A stretch of 64,000 bases of DNA from Oenanthe sinensis (GCA_028671895.1 CM053802.1:17987631-18051630), one strand, 5' to 3'; shown: positions 46,543-58,226, counted from the first letter of the stretch. Numbers and translations: made by a program. Notes: generated by a model not told the origin, from the sequence alone.

Positions 46543-49500
46543 ATGGCAATTGCAAGAACTGGTGTTTATGTTGATGACTACTTGGAATGTAAGTTTTTGT
46601 ATCTATTTTATCCATATAATTTGATTTCTTGAATAAAGTTTTGAACTTTATCATTTATTAGTTGAGTTTGATTGCATATGCATATGTAATAAATTTATAT
46701 GTGATGTGTATGTATATAATTGTAAAATAGATGCAAGCACATTACCAGCTGAGCTTCAGAGGCTTCTCAATACAATTAGAGAACTTGATGACCGTTCCCA
46801 AGGTATCATCATGTGTGTGTGTAACATTATCAGTTTTATGGTTTTTATTTTTCTGAAATTTGCAACAAAAATAAATACAAGTACTTATTCGAAATTTTAA
46901 TGCTTAGTGTGTAGTTAATTTATTTTTTTGGGTGTTGGAGTTGGAGTGTTGAAAGTGTAGGATAGTACAAGTTTTAAAGTTTCTAATGTAGTTGAATTTG
47001 TGTAATTTAAAAAGCTTTGATAAATCAGACTAGACAGCAGATTGGTTACTGTCTGGGAATGGGAGTTTCTTTTCAAAGCTTGAAGAGAGGAAATTATGAA
47101 GATGATGAAGCGATATTGAAAAAGGAGATAGAAGTCAATCAGGAAAATGCTCTAAACCTCTGCACCGAGAAGGTCTTATTGGCACGACAGGCTTATGACC
47201 TTGTAAGCTTCATTGTTTATAGGATATAGAAATTTCATTGCATTTCTGTATGAGCTTTTCTTTTCTTCATAATTACGGAAGTAGTTTTTGTATATGCATG
47301 CCAACATTAAATGATTGATTTATTGTAATCTCGCAAATATCTTGTAAGCTTTTCGCGGTCAACAAATGCCTTACGCTTGAAGTTAGGTCCACCAGAATTG
47401 TTACATTGTCCTAACCGTAAAGTGGTTCTTCTTGATGATCTTTACTTCAAGCATATCTTCCTAGTTCCTACTATGCTGCATCGATGATATTGGTGTCGCT
47501 TGTCGTACTTCTGATAGTAGCAAAACACTGCCCTGAAATGAATTTGATTCGTACTTTTGCCTGTAGTTTATGACTCCCTCCGTGTTAAAATTCAAGATAA
47601 TGGCTAAAAAGCCTTTAAGGTAGGTTTCAGCTTTCCTAATGGATCCCTAACACTCCAGCTCTTTAGTTTAAATGATGATTTTAAAGAAATTTCATGCATT
47701 TTATAGTCTTATATTGACGAGTACCCCAATTTTGAGCAAAGATATTGTGTTATATTAATTTAGGAATAAAGGGAGTAATAAATTAGATGCTATCCGATGA
47801 GACTGCTGCATAAATTGAAGTGGAAGAGAGAATGAATGATTTGGACCAACTTCTAGTTTTCTTAGTCTCTTTCTTTGATTGGTCAAGCAATACATGGGTT
47901 CTACTATGTCAGTCCACTGACGTGACTAATCTAATTTTCAATGCATTCAACCATAACATTAGAATTACTTAGCCTAGGGCCTCTCCTTTGGAAGGAATTT
48001 TATGTAATTTTCTTTGATTTTTTCCACATTACAATCGTTGCTCAAGATGACTCTTTATAGGTCATTACTGATGTGTAGCTGCATTCTGAATATACTACCA
48101 TTAAGTGATAAAATGTTATTCTGAAATTAGATGTATAATATGCCTGGAATCCAAAGGTTTCTGAATCTAATATATTCAGACACTGGAAATTGCTAGAAGA
48201 TTTTTATTTTGAAGTTCCCATGGTCAAAAACCATGGTAATAAAATTTAGAAACTTGAGATTCCATAGAAGTATGTACTCTTACAACTCTTGTTTCCATTT
48301 TTATCTTCTTTCAGATAGATAGCCATGTTAAACGTCTTGATGAGGATCTAAATAACTTCTCGGAAGATCTTAAACAAGGTACAGTCGGGGCTTCCTAATT
48401 TGGAGTACCTGGTTAAATAGAAGTTTTGTATTTATTAATTTATGAAGGCACAGCCAAATGGTGTATCGCAAATAACTTTTAGCTGGATATAATATATTCA
48501 ATATAATTTGCAAAAAGAATGAAATTGTACCACTATGAATAAAATTGTAAGTTTCTTTATATTGCTAGTTGCTAATTTATTTAGATCCACTAAATGTCAG
48601 CCAAACAGTAGCAAGACAAATGCTCTGCAGTGCGGTAACTTTTACTTCTGTATTAATGATGAAGACAATGTTAAACTGCTAATTCGCCTTGAAAGTTTAT
48701 ATTACGTAGCTCCTTATGTTTCTCTTTATTTTCCTTCCCAAATTATGCAGAGGGAAAATTACCACCAGATGAGCCAATAAACCTTCCACCACTACCGTTA
48801 ATCCCTAAAAATGAGAAACGAAAATTACCCTATGGAACCAAAGAGGGTTGATTCCAAAGACAGAGACTGGGAGCGTGACAGAGACTTTGAGCTCATGCCT
48901 CCTCCAGGTAGCCAAAAAAAAGATTACGCTCCTATTGAAATCGATCAACCTATTGATCCTAATGAACCAACGTACTGCGTCTGTCATCAGGTTCTGGCTT
49001 TTCCACCATTGTGGTTATACTACAGTTAATTTGGAACTGGCTTCAGCAACTTACATATATTTTCTCTACAACTTTCAGGTATCATTTGGAGATATGATTG
49101 CCTGTGACAATGAGAATGTAAGCCCCTACTACACAACCTCACCTGTTCTTAGGCTATATTGGTAGACTCCAATCTAATTTTAGAATTGTCTATGATACTA
49201 GTACATATTAAGTCGTTTATAATGCAACTGAAATGAGTGGGGAAGTGGGAACAATATAAAGTTACTGAAGCAATGACGTGAAATTAGAAAATATTCTTAT
49301 TTGGTTGGAGTACTCGAATCATAGTCTTTCCAACATGGAATAATACAATTTGAATATAACGTGTCACTTCAGGATTGGAGGACAATACTGCTTCAATCTA
49401 GGGAAGTCTTGTGTGCGATTGTTCATCAGCTACAGCCCTATTAAATCTCTCTTAAGTCTTCCCCTCCAAGTTTTGGCCAACTTCTTATTTTGATGCATCT

Positions 49501-49927
49501 ATTATCAGATTTTGGTATGCATTAACCAAACCACACAGAAGTTCATTAATGCTGCAAAGTATTTACTATTTAGACTGCTTATCTACAAATAAAAGAACCA
49601 AAATCAACTCCATTAGTACTGTCAAGAGTTCCCCATGCAGTCATGCTCCTTGATCTGCTATCCTAACTCTACTTAAGATGTTTAGAATCCATCTTTACTA
49701 TACCTACTCAGCAATTTACATCTACGAAATTACCTTGTAAACTTCACTTCTGTTTGATGAAGTTGTGGTTCTTTTTTTTTATCCTCAAGTTACCTAGTAT
49801 TTTTTACATATGTTTTCTGCAGTGCCAAGGAGGTGAATGGTTCCATTATCAATGTGTTGGGCTCACACCAGAAACAAGGTTCAGAGGAAAGTGGTATTGT
49901 CCAACCTGCAGGCAACTACAGCGCTAG
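46543..49927 (+). CDS. ING-family PHD-finger protein, with an apparent frame break in exon 5
   Basis: Exons 46543..46588, 46731..46802, 47015..47202, 48315..48378, 48751..48990, 49079..49117 and 49823..49927, all GT-AG. The N-terminus (MAIARTGVYVDDYLE, LRRLLNTIREL-type helix, QENALNLC, RLDEDLNNF) is the ING histone-acetyltransferase-binding coiled coil. The C-terminus has the PHD finger: YCVCHQVSFGDMIACDNEN, then CQGGEWFHYQCVG, then WYCPTC, which should read H3K4me3. Inside exon 5 the frame changes: the upstream frame reads EKRKLPYGT and stops at TGA 48849-48851, while PKRVDSKDRDW onward is in the +1 frame. As written the product is a 156-aa truncation without PHD. It could be a real mutation or an assembly error. 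Confidence 0.88.
47574..47775. mobile_element. Degenerate Stowaway-like MITE in ING intron 3
   Basis: The left end CTCCCTCCGTGTTAAAATTCAAGATA and right end TAGGAATAAAGGGAG keep the Stowaway outer bases but have diverged inside. The expected TA follows the right end (GGGAGTA). Length is about 200 bp. Confidence 0.6.
48315..48378 (+). other. ING exon 4 (64 nt), frame check
   Basis: The exon encodes IDSHVKRLDEDLNNFSEDLKQ and ends CAAG before GTACAG. It joins exon 5 (AGGGAAAA...) as EGKLPPDEP, which matches the ING family. The frame is therefore correct up to residue about 150, which places the break inside exon 5 and not at a mis-called splice junction. Confidence 0.85.
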
Positions 49928-50659
49928 TCAAATCTTTTTTCGATGATTTTTTACGCGAGAAAAGAAGGTAAGATTTAATTTCTCTCTGCGAGTATAGCAG
50001 GAGAGTGTAAAATTAATGTTGTATGTATGAGTTCTGAATGGAAGAGGAAAAATTGAAAATTTCGGAAGGCTTGCAACTTCTGTTCTACTTTCTTCTCCAG
50101 TTAATAAAAAACAAGGCTTCAATGTAACATCATCATTACTATGTATTCTATTACTATTTACCATTTTCCCTATAACTAACTTTCCTCGTCTCATTAATCT
50201 CTTGCAGTTGCAGATGCGAAAACTGCAAATGCATCTATCTAATGCTTTAATGCCTGATGTTTTATAGTTTGTGTGCGCGCTTTTCACTACTATAATTTGC
50301 AATTGAGGGTTTTTATGAGAGCAAACTTCTCTGGCACTCTGCTCTCAAAAGTATGAATTATGTACATCTAAACCTCTCTATACCCACTTCCGATTAATAC
50401 ATATGGCACATGTTTAGTTCAGTTTACTTCCTAGATTGAATTATGGATCTTAGTCCTCCATTTAAAAGTACTGAACTTTTGCATATAAAATATTATAAGA
50501 ATGAATCAAACAGACTCTTTAAGTAAATAAGTAATTATTGGAACACTTTTTTCCGTATACATCTTACCATCTACATTTCATGTTGACACTTCGCCTTTGA
50601 ATTTAATTATGGAGTAGATGGAGCTCTGCATATAATTAGATAAATGAAAAATATGAAAA
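49928..50659. other. Convergent 3' region between ING and carboxylesterase genes
   Basis: The 3' UTR of ING on the plus strand and of the carboxylesterase on the minus strand face each other here. No additional gene is seen. Confidence 0.4.
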
Positions 50660-51616
50660 TTAAACGAAGTCTTTTATAAAATCTAAAATAGCAGCAGCTC
50701 TTCTTGGATCAATCATATCAATATTATGAAATCCAACATCATCAAACTTGGCTTCCACCCTAACACCACTCATCACCAACATTTTCACAAATTCTTGTTG
50801 TCGATCAATCAAAGGATCGCCTCCGAATCCAATAACCAAACACCTCCCAATCGATCTAAGTTTCCCCTTGTCGGGATCCTGCAAAGGGTTACAAAATCTA
50901 TGATCTCGATTCGTTCCTACTGGCAATGCAAGTTCCCACAACAAATCAATCACTGGCAACGGAAAATATTGATCAGTTGCCAGTTTTAGTTCAGATTTTG
51001 TTCTTTTTTTACCTCCAATAAAGGGCTGATTCATGATCAGCCCTACAATCTTTAGTGGCTCCATTTTCGTTTCTAGAATACGTAATGCTGCATTATATGC
51101 AATATTTGCACCACAACTTGCCCCATATAGGTAAAATCTTGAATAATCTGCATAATCTCTTAGCCACTGATCACCTTTGGGATCCAATGCTTGATTCTTC
51201 ACCCAATTTATCGCTTCCACAGCATCATCATACTGTGCTGGAAGCCTGTGTTCTGGTGCTAGTTGAAATTCAAGGCCAATGACAACAGCAGGAATTCCAT
51301 GCGCCATTTTGTTACATGTCTCATGACAAAATACATTTGCAACACTCAAGTCGATCCAACCTCCAGCATGGAGGAAAAGTATGATGGGAAGTTTAGCAAA
51401 GGATTTGTCATTGGAGGGCAGTTTTGCTGGCCTAAAAATGCGCATCCAAGTCTTGTTTTTGTCATTGAGAGTTACATCTTTAGAAACTACATTTTGATCA
51501 GGTAAGAGTTGTTCTTCTCCGGTGGCAGGAAGTTTAGGGATGTTAAGGTGACGCGTAAGACTACCATTATCATTGAGGCTGACATTCAAGTGTTCATAAG
51601 GATCAAATTTAGACAT
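50660..51616 (-). CDS. Carboxylesterase (CXE family, alpha/beta-hydrolase)
   Basis: A single exon of 318 aa. The hormone-sensitive-lipase-like plant CXE fold is complete: oxyanion-hole HAGGW (83-87, in place of the usual HGGG), nucleophile Ser167 in GASCG (the family consensus is GDSAG), Asp267 in GGDPLID, and His297 in VGFHNID. QLAPEHRLPAQYDDA is the conserved CXE core. Members hydrolyse small acyl esters, including volatile and xenobiotic esters; GID1 receptors are relatives but lack the catalytic His, which is present here. There is no signal peptide, so it is likely cytosolic. The altered oxyanion and nucleophile elbows may change specificity. Confidence 0.93.
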   Translation of the reverse strand: MSKFDPYEHLNVSLNDNGSLTRHLNIPKLPATGEEQLLPDQNVVSKDVTLNDKNKTWMRIFRPAKLPSNDKSFAKLPIILFLHAGGWIDLSVANVFCHETCNKMAHGIPAVVIGLEFQLAPEHRLPAQYDDAVEAINWVKNQALDPKGDQWLRDYADYSRFYLYGASCGANIAYNAALRILETKMEPLKIVGLIMNQPFIGGKKRTKSELKLATDQYFPLPVIDLLWELALPVGTNRDHRFCNPLQDPDKGKLRSIGRCLVIGFGGDPLIDRQQEFVKMLVMSGVRVEAKFDDVGFHNIDMIDPRRAAAILDFIKDFV

Positions 51617-52640
51617 TGTTAAGAAAGAGTTAGAGTTTTAATTTCATGCAGAAGGAGATGTTGAATTGCTATAAATTTTGTTAGAATGCAGTGTAAATTT
51701 TGGTGTATGTGTGACTATCCGTGACCATAGATGCGCTATAAATTCGAGACCATGTAAATTAGTTGTGTTTCGTATGGCATAAATATACTCCCAGTCCGGT
51801 GCAAGTTTTAACAACCTGGTGGCCAGTTTCAAATTTGTCCATCTGTCCCAACTTGCAATGTACTGTATATTGTTCAAAGATATTAAAAAAAAAACGTTGG
51901 AATCCTTTAAGAAAAAATTGGAATTCCTCGCGGATTTTCAATTTACAATGAAATTTGGCCCCATTCGAATATGAAATGAGTATTAGATGTAGTTTACAAT
52001 AATCTTTGTGAAAATTTATAAGATATTGTAGATATTATATTAAAATATTTTATTTTATAAAAGTTGGTTGAAGTTATAATGCAAGTGATTTGAAGTTATA
52101 AATGTCTGTATGTTAATTTTTATTTTTTTTCAATAGTTATAATTGTTGGATAAATTTTTTATGGGGTTTTTTTTGAAAAATTGTAAAATTTTAATTTTTT
52201 TTACAAAAATACGTTTTTTAATTATGCATTTTGTAAAATACGATTTTCAATTTTTTGTAAAAATACGATTTTGCAACCAATTCAGCTAAAATCAACATCA
52301 AATGCAATCACGGAACTTCAATTTTTTTTAAACCGTTACATTCCGTTGCACTTGATTACAAAAAAATTATAAAAAATAGTACTTTTAAAATTACCAGTTT
52401 TTTTGTCAGAAATTACCAGTTTTTTAATATATACATTCATATATATTAATCTATTTCCGACATACATACATTGCATAAAAAAAAGTAGCTATTAAAAAAA
52501 AGATATTGGAGTACATAAATAGTGGGATAGCGGCGGTATTTAGTACAAAGATTTGAAAGAGTGTCCCATTCAAACCAAACGATCATTACACATTACAGTA
52601 CAACACCTCACCACTCTTTTACATCAGCCTTTTTGCATAT
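51617..52640. other. Carboxylesterase upstream region and AT-rich spacer
   Basis: It contains the carboxylesterase promoter on the minus strand. From about 52090 to 52480 there are repeated ACAAAAATACG/TTTTGTAAAATACG motifs, low complexity and non-coding. No gene is seen. Confidence 0.4.
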
Positions 52641-52649
52641 ACAAGAACA

Positions 52650-52656
52650 CCCCCCC

Positions 52657-52687
<31 letters not shown>

Positions 52688-52690
52688 CAA
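52650..52690 (+). repeat. C24 homopolymer followed by (AC)n
   Basis: Twenty-four consecutive C residues (52650-52673) run directly into about seven to eight AC units. On the opposite strand this is an unbroken G run able to form quadruplexes. It lies near or inside the transcribed leader of the SINE gene. Confidence 0.95.
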
Positions 52691-52750
52691 TTTCAAGAAA
52701 ATTTGAATCGCAAACCCCCCACCAAATATTTTTCAATTTCTTTTTATTAT

Positions 52751-52827
52751 AGAGAGTAGTATCATTTTCAAGAAATAGAGAGTAGTATCATTTTCAAGAA
52801 ATAGAGAGTAGTATCATTTTCAAGAAC
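52751..52827 (+). repeat. Three perfect 26-bp tandem repeats
   Basis: AGAGAGTAGTATCATTTTCA plus AGAAAT is repeated three times at 52751, 52777 and 52803 with essentially no differences. The position suits the 5' UTR or core promoter of the SINE gene. Confidence 0.95.
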
Positions 52828-52974
52828 TTGTCATTCACCCATTTCTCACAAAAAGCTCCCACTTTTCTAAAGATTTAAGCTTTTGATTGATGTATGTAAA
52901 GCGACAATAGAGGTTTGAATTTGCTGAACAAGGATTTCAAATCAAAGCAGAAGCTCAGAGTTTTACGAAGAAAG

Positions 52975-53349
52975 GTAAGATTTTTATGTTCTTTATTTTC
53001 TTGAAGTTTGATTGTTCTGCATTTTTTACTAAGATTGCTAAAATGTTGATGACCCATTACATTTAATCCTTTCTTGGACCAACCCATCAAGATGATTTGC
53101 CTTAATTATCGACTATTGTTTTTTTAACGATCAATTGCATAAATTTAATATGTACGCATTCATGACTCCATTGACACGATACACCCCAGTAGAACTCCTG
53201 ACCACTTGTTAAGAATAATCGAGATTGGCATAATTCTTGATAAGTTATATTATCTTGTATATTGGCAACATATTTGAATTTGAAGCAACCAATTAATTAG
53301 ATATCTGCATTTATTAGTTGATTTATATGTTGGTTATGTTGGATATCAG
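52975..53349 (+). promoter_or_regulatory. Probable 5'-UTR intron of the SINE gene
   Basis: A donor AAGAAAG|GTAAGA and an acceptor TGGATATCAG| lie 11 bp before the ATG at 53361. Leader introns of this size (375 bp) are common in plants and can boost expression. The call rests on splice-site quality alone. Confidence 0.5.
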
Positions 53350-53360
53350 TTTTATAAAGA

Positions 53361-56300
53361 ATGGGGAAAAGTCTTGGACCTGTGTTACGGCAAGAGTTGG
53401 ATAATCTTGAAAAGGATGCTGGTTGTAGAAAATCAGCTATGAAGGCATTGAAGTCTTATGTGAAAAACTTGGATTCGAAGACGATTCCATTCTTTCTTGC
53501 TCAGGTTTCTGGGAGAAAAGAAACTAGCTCATCAGCTGGAGAATATTCAATCTCTCTCTATGAAGCTCTTGCACGTGTTCATGGCCCAAGAATTGTACCT
53601 TATATTGATATTATCATGACAACCATTAGAAATACCTTAAGTTCAAGTGTAAGATCATTTGCGCTTCATCAAGCTTGTTCAAAGGTTGTTTCAGCAATTG
53701 CAAGGTATGGGATTGAGCCGACGACTCCTGAAAACACGAAAAGGCAAATAATTCACTCCCTTTGTAAGCCTCTTTCAGATTCTATTTTGGTTAGCCAAGA
53801 GAACTTATCGTTTGGATCTGCACTTTGCTTGAAGGCATTGGTGAATTCTGATAACTGGCGATTTGCGTCTAGCGACATGGTTAATGAGATCTGTCAAAGA
53901 GTTGCTGGGGCTCTGGAGAAGCCCATGCAGACAAACTCGCACATGGGATTAGTCATGGCACTTGCTAAGAGTAATAGTCTTGTTGTCGAAGCATATGCAA
54001 GACTGTTAATACAGTCTGGATTGAGAATTTTGAGTGCCGGAGTGGCAGAAAATAATTCTCAAAAAAGGCTTTTAGCCATTCAGATGGTGAATTTTCTGAT
54101 GAAGTGTTTGGATCCTAGGTGCTTATTCTCAGAGCTAGAGTGGATAATGGAGGAAATGCAGAAGTGTCAAGCTGATAAAATGTCTTATGTCAAAGGGGCT
54201 GCTTTTGATGCATTACAAACAGCGAAAAATATTGCTAGTGAGCAAGGATTAAACTTTGAGGGGGATACAGGTTCAGTCAGTGGATCAAACTATTTTAGGA
54301 ATAATGATTACCAGAGGAGAGATTTGTCTGATGCAGTTGATCAAATACCAATTCTCCCATCACCAGAATCTCAAACTGTTGATTCATTTGCTGAGTATGA
54401 TTCTTTTATGGAATCTCCATTCTCAAATAGCTATGTTTCCGGGGACTTAGACTATGATAGGAGAGTAAACCGCCAGCTCTGGAGGAAATATGAGAATGGT
54501 GGACTTGATTTATCATTCAAGGATGGAATATTTACAGAGGAAATTTCTAAAACCTTATTGGAAAATACTGAAGAGCATAAGTGTTCAGAGAATAGGGAAT
54601 GTGCAAATGAATTTTCAGGTTTTCTGCAGGAAAGTTCAAGAACTGCAGGTGTGAGAAGCACGACTCCTAGTCCTCAGGTACAATTGTGTAATGTTTCATT
54701 ACTGCTTTTCTGATTAGTTTTATATGAAGTAGATACTGAATTAAACATGATTACTTTTTACGTGGTATCTGGACATCTGGTATTGGATGATAGTATGATA
54801 CACAATAAAACTATGTACACTGAATAAGTTACAAAAAGTACGAACTGAAAATACATCAAAGTTATCATTTCAAATATTGAACCCAGCTAATTTCTTCCGG
54901 TTTCATGTCATTTATACATAGCTACAGATTCCCCTAACATTATTTTAAATGTAAAATTGAAAAGGAAAAAAGTATCCATGTGAGTATTCATTATATCTGT
55001 CATTACCTACACATGATTAAACTGTAATGGTTTTTCACTACAGAAACGTTAAGGTACAGTTAGACTCAAACTAATGCTGTAATTTAAATAATAAAGGTAA
55101 AGAAATATTGCTAGCTAAATAATTAAAAAAAATTGATGTGTTTTTAACAAATTTTAGCTTTTTCTACACCTATAGGTTGAACGATACCTTGCATTTTGTC
55201 TAAATGCTAAGGCTCCATTTGTATGGTGTAAACTGCGGGAGAACATATTCCTAGTTTTTCAAGGAGTAAAATATTTACATCTTCAAAAAAGTTAAGAATA
55301 TATTTTACAAACATCTTATGTTTAAGCTAATATTTTACGCCAAACAAATGGTGCCTATCCCGTTTGGACACACTTAAAAAGCGTTACTTATGACTTAAAG
55401 TTACTTAAATATATAAGTTACCATTCTAATTTTAAGTTGTTATCTGTGTGGATTATTTTCATTTTTATTACAATACTTGTGAGCTATTAAAATTTGAAAA
55501 ATAAAAATAGATCTTATAAGTTGTACTTGTGGATGATGATATTAACTTCTAACAAAAAAATTTAGAACACTAAAATAGTTGTTCAAAATAGCATCTCTAA
55601 CTTATGCCGTTAAGCTAGTTACTAATTTTTTTTATAACTTCTAAGTAACTTATTTTACTTCTTACACAAACGCAAAATTTTTAAGTTAAAGTTAAACCAG
55701 ACTTACTTAAATGAAAGACAGTTTTAAGTTAAAGTTAAACCAGACTTACTTAAATGAAAGACAAACAACATTACTTTTGTACTTTACTTGGTCGCTAGAT
55801 GCCCATTCTACTGGTTGTAAAAATTCACTTGTCTATCATAATTGTGTTTCAGAGGTCGCGATCACACATCAATATCGATGATGTCAAAATCTTCACAACT
55901 CCAAGAAAGCTAATCTACTCTCTTCAAGATGCAAGCAGCGAGAACTCAAATTTCTCTGAGAAGCAAAGCAGACGATTTAGAAGCCCTTGCAAAAGCAAAT
56001 TTGAGTTGAGTTTATCAGAATGCGAACAAACTAGCTTTTCACATCATCCTGCATCAATGTATGACCAATATGGCTTCCTGCGTGATGTGAAACATAAGAC
56101 CAAAAGTGAAGAAAATGTGTCTCTCACTGGAGAAGATTTCCATGGTAACTCCAAATCAGTTTCTTCCTCAGAACGTGCACCAGGTAAACTGCAGGTGTCT
56201 CGAAAGTCGGATTCTGCTTGGCAGAAAGAATCACACAAAGTCAGTGTTCGGAAGCACTATCCAGTGTCTCTTCACAACATGGTTTGTAGTACTTTTATAG

Positions 56301-56377
56301 TAGTGTTCGCAGCATTTATTTGCTTATTGTGGATCGGTAGTGATCAGGATGAAGGTTATTATCTTCCTCCTACTTAA
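53361..56377 (+). CDS. SINE1/SINE2-type plant KASH protein (ARM-repeat nuclear envelope protein)
   Basis: The coding sequence is join(53361..54677, 55853..56377), 613 aa. Residues 1-290 are an ARM/HEAT-like helical domain starting MGKSLGPVLRQEL. The middle is polar and Ser-rich, likely disordered. Near the C-terminus a hydrophobic segment (MVCSTFIVVFAAFICLLW) is followed by a short tail ending LPPT, the plant KASH pattern (a single membrane span and a terminal -PT that inserts into SUN domains). Such proteins sit in the outer nuclear envelope and link SUN proteins to actin, notably in guard cells. Exon 1 ends CCTCAG before GTACAA; exon 2 starts RSRSHINIDD. The large intron contains MITEs and a short tandem repeat. 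Confidence 0.9.
55211..55355. mobile_element. 145-bp MITE in SINE gene intron
   Basis: Ends GGCTCCATTTGTATGGTGTAAA and (inverse of the right end) GGCACCATTTGTTTGGCGTAAA match at 18 of 22 positions. The body is AT-rich. No unambiguous target duplication is seen. Confidence 0.75.
55365..55672. mobile_element. Second MITE-like element in SINE gene intron
   Basis: GTTTGGACACACTTAAAAAGCGTTACTTATGACTTAAAG at the left is loosely mirrored by AACTTCTAAGTAACTTATTTTACTTCTTACACAAACG at the right. It abuts the 145-bp MITE. The ends are imperfect, so the call is tentative. Confidence 0.45.
55683..55763 (+). repeat. Tandem duplication of a 43-bp unit
   Basis: AAGTTAAAGTTAAACCAGAC...TTAAATGAAAGACA occurs twice head-to-tail in the SINE intron, about 90 bp before the exon 2 acceptor. 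Confidence 0.88.
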
Positions 56378-58226
56378 TACTTATCCTCATATTTTGTGTA
56401 ACAATTAAATTTTTAGAGACTTGTGATAACATCAAATTGTACTTGACATTATGTGTAATTTCTGTTCGACTTTTTAGCATTGGCTTTTTCAAGTTGGACT
56501 TCTGATGTAATCGTAGTCCTTTCTGATCATGTAAACCCGATCACATGAGATCATTTCCTGTCACTTCTAGATGTTAAATCTATTATTGAGACGAGAGGCC
56601 ATTGTCTGCGGACGATATTTGGTTGATAACTTCATCTAATTACTGCTTCTCAACCTGCTGAGGTCTTTTATTTTTACTTTCCAGATTCCCCTCCAACAAT
56701 ATTACGAAATTAGATTCCACGATTAGCACCCTCGTCTTCATCTTTGTAATATTCGGAAACATTCATGAATATACACACTCTAAGTGTATTTTTGCACACC
56801 CTTATATATATAATTTGACCAAATAACCTGAAATTTTATATGGTCTTTACTCAATATAATGTTTCTTATTTTACTTTTTTACCACCAAAACTTCAACCCC
56901 GTTTTTTTAATAATAATAATAAATAATTATAAGTTATGTTTTAATAATATAAAGCTAATTATAAATAGATTATATGATAAAAAAGAAGTTGTTATAACTT
57001 AATATGAGTATCAATTAATAATTGATATAAAATATAATAAGAATAGTATGATCAACTGCGTGAAAAAAGGTATATATGAATAAATTTTGAGCATACGTGA
57101 AAGAAAAGGTATTTGGTCGGGATTACACGGTATATAGGGGGTGTTTGGGGAAATTTTTTTCCAGAATAAATCAACTTATTTTAAGACAAAGTTAGAGATT
57201 CCTAACTTTTTTCTGAAAAAAATAACTTTTTTTTACAACTTATAGAATCTCAAATATACATTAAATACTTGTATAAAAAACATTTATCAAAATATGAAAT
57301 TTTACCCGAAAATAAGTCCAAAAGGACTTATTTTAAGGCAGGCCAAACAGGCCAATAAATATATCCGCGCTAGCTTGCCTACATAGTACTTACTGTTTAC
57401 TACATTGTTGTGTACTCAAGTTCGACAAATCAAAACTAAAATGTTATTATACAACTAATTATTGCGTACACAAGTCCAAGCTCAAGTATTGTTGTTGAGG
57501 CCAAGTTCATGTAATCGGGGGTTGATTAAAGCCTAAAGGTATGCTGTTTAAGCATATTTTATCTGATCAAGTTCTAAGCCCAGAGTATTATTTAGGTATT
57601 TCATGATAAATTAAGATCGCAAGGTTAATCCACAGCTGGCAACTTGGCAAATGAAAGTAACCTTCATCCAGAAAGAGATTTATTTGTTTATCCTGAAGCT
57701 ACAACCATATGGTCAAGTCAACATACAAAACAATGTTTTATCAGTAAGAATAAAATAAAGAAACAATAATCAGGTCATCTACAAAGATTTTTAAGCTAAC
57801 AAATTAGGAATATATTGTTGTTAACCATCCATCCGTTATAATTTTGTAAAGGATAAATAGTTACAACAATTGCTTATTAACCCATAAAATTATACTTGAA
57901 ATTGAATAAAATTTCAAACACACTTGATTTCTAAAAATACTTCCACAATATACCATAACTAAATACCAAAGTTACTGATTTCATATGATAGCGTTCTATA
58001 AAAATGTCAATCCAACTCATAATTCGTAACCTAATTAAATGATTCAGTTTTTCAACAAATTTTTTGATTTAAAATATAATTGTAACTTTAATAAGAAATA
58101 TTTCTCGTATTAAAATTTTATTTATGCCCTTATTCAAATCAAATCGTCATAATTTTATACATATAATTAATAATAAAATATTCATTCACACCCGCACCAT
58201 TATCACAAAAATGAATTTGTGATTCA
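56378..58226. other. SINE gene 3' UTR and AT-rich spacer
   Basis: The first 100-250 bases are likely 3' UTR. Apart from the MITE at 57137, no gene is seen. Confidence 0.4.
57137..57353. mobile_element. MITE with GGGTGTTTGG / CCAAACAGGCC ends
   Basis: The left end GGGGGTGTTTGGGGAAA and right end AGGCCAAACAGGCC are short inverted repeats. CTTATTTTAAG palindromes occur near both ends. Length is about 217 bp, non-coding. The element at 63287 has similar ends and interior. Confidence 0.6.

Noticed and set aside
48796..48843. A mini-intron that would repair the ING frame break
   Set aside because: The only GT-AG pair in the right place gives a 47-nt intron with incompatible phase, and plant introns that short are not expected.
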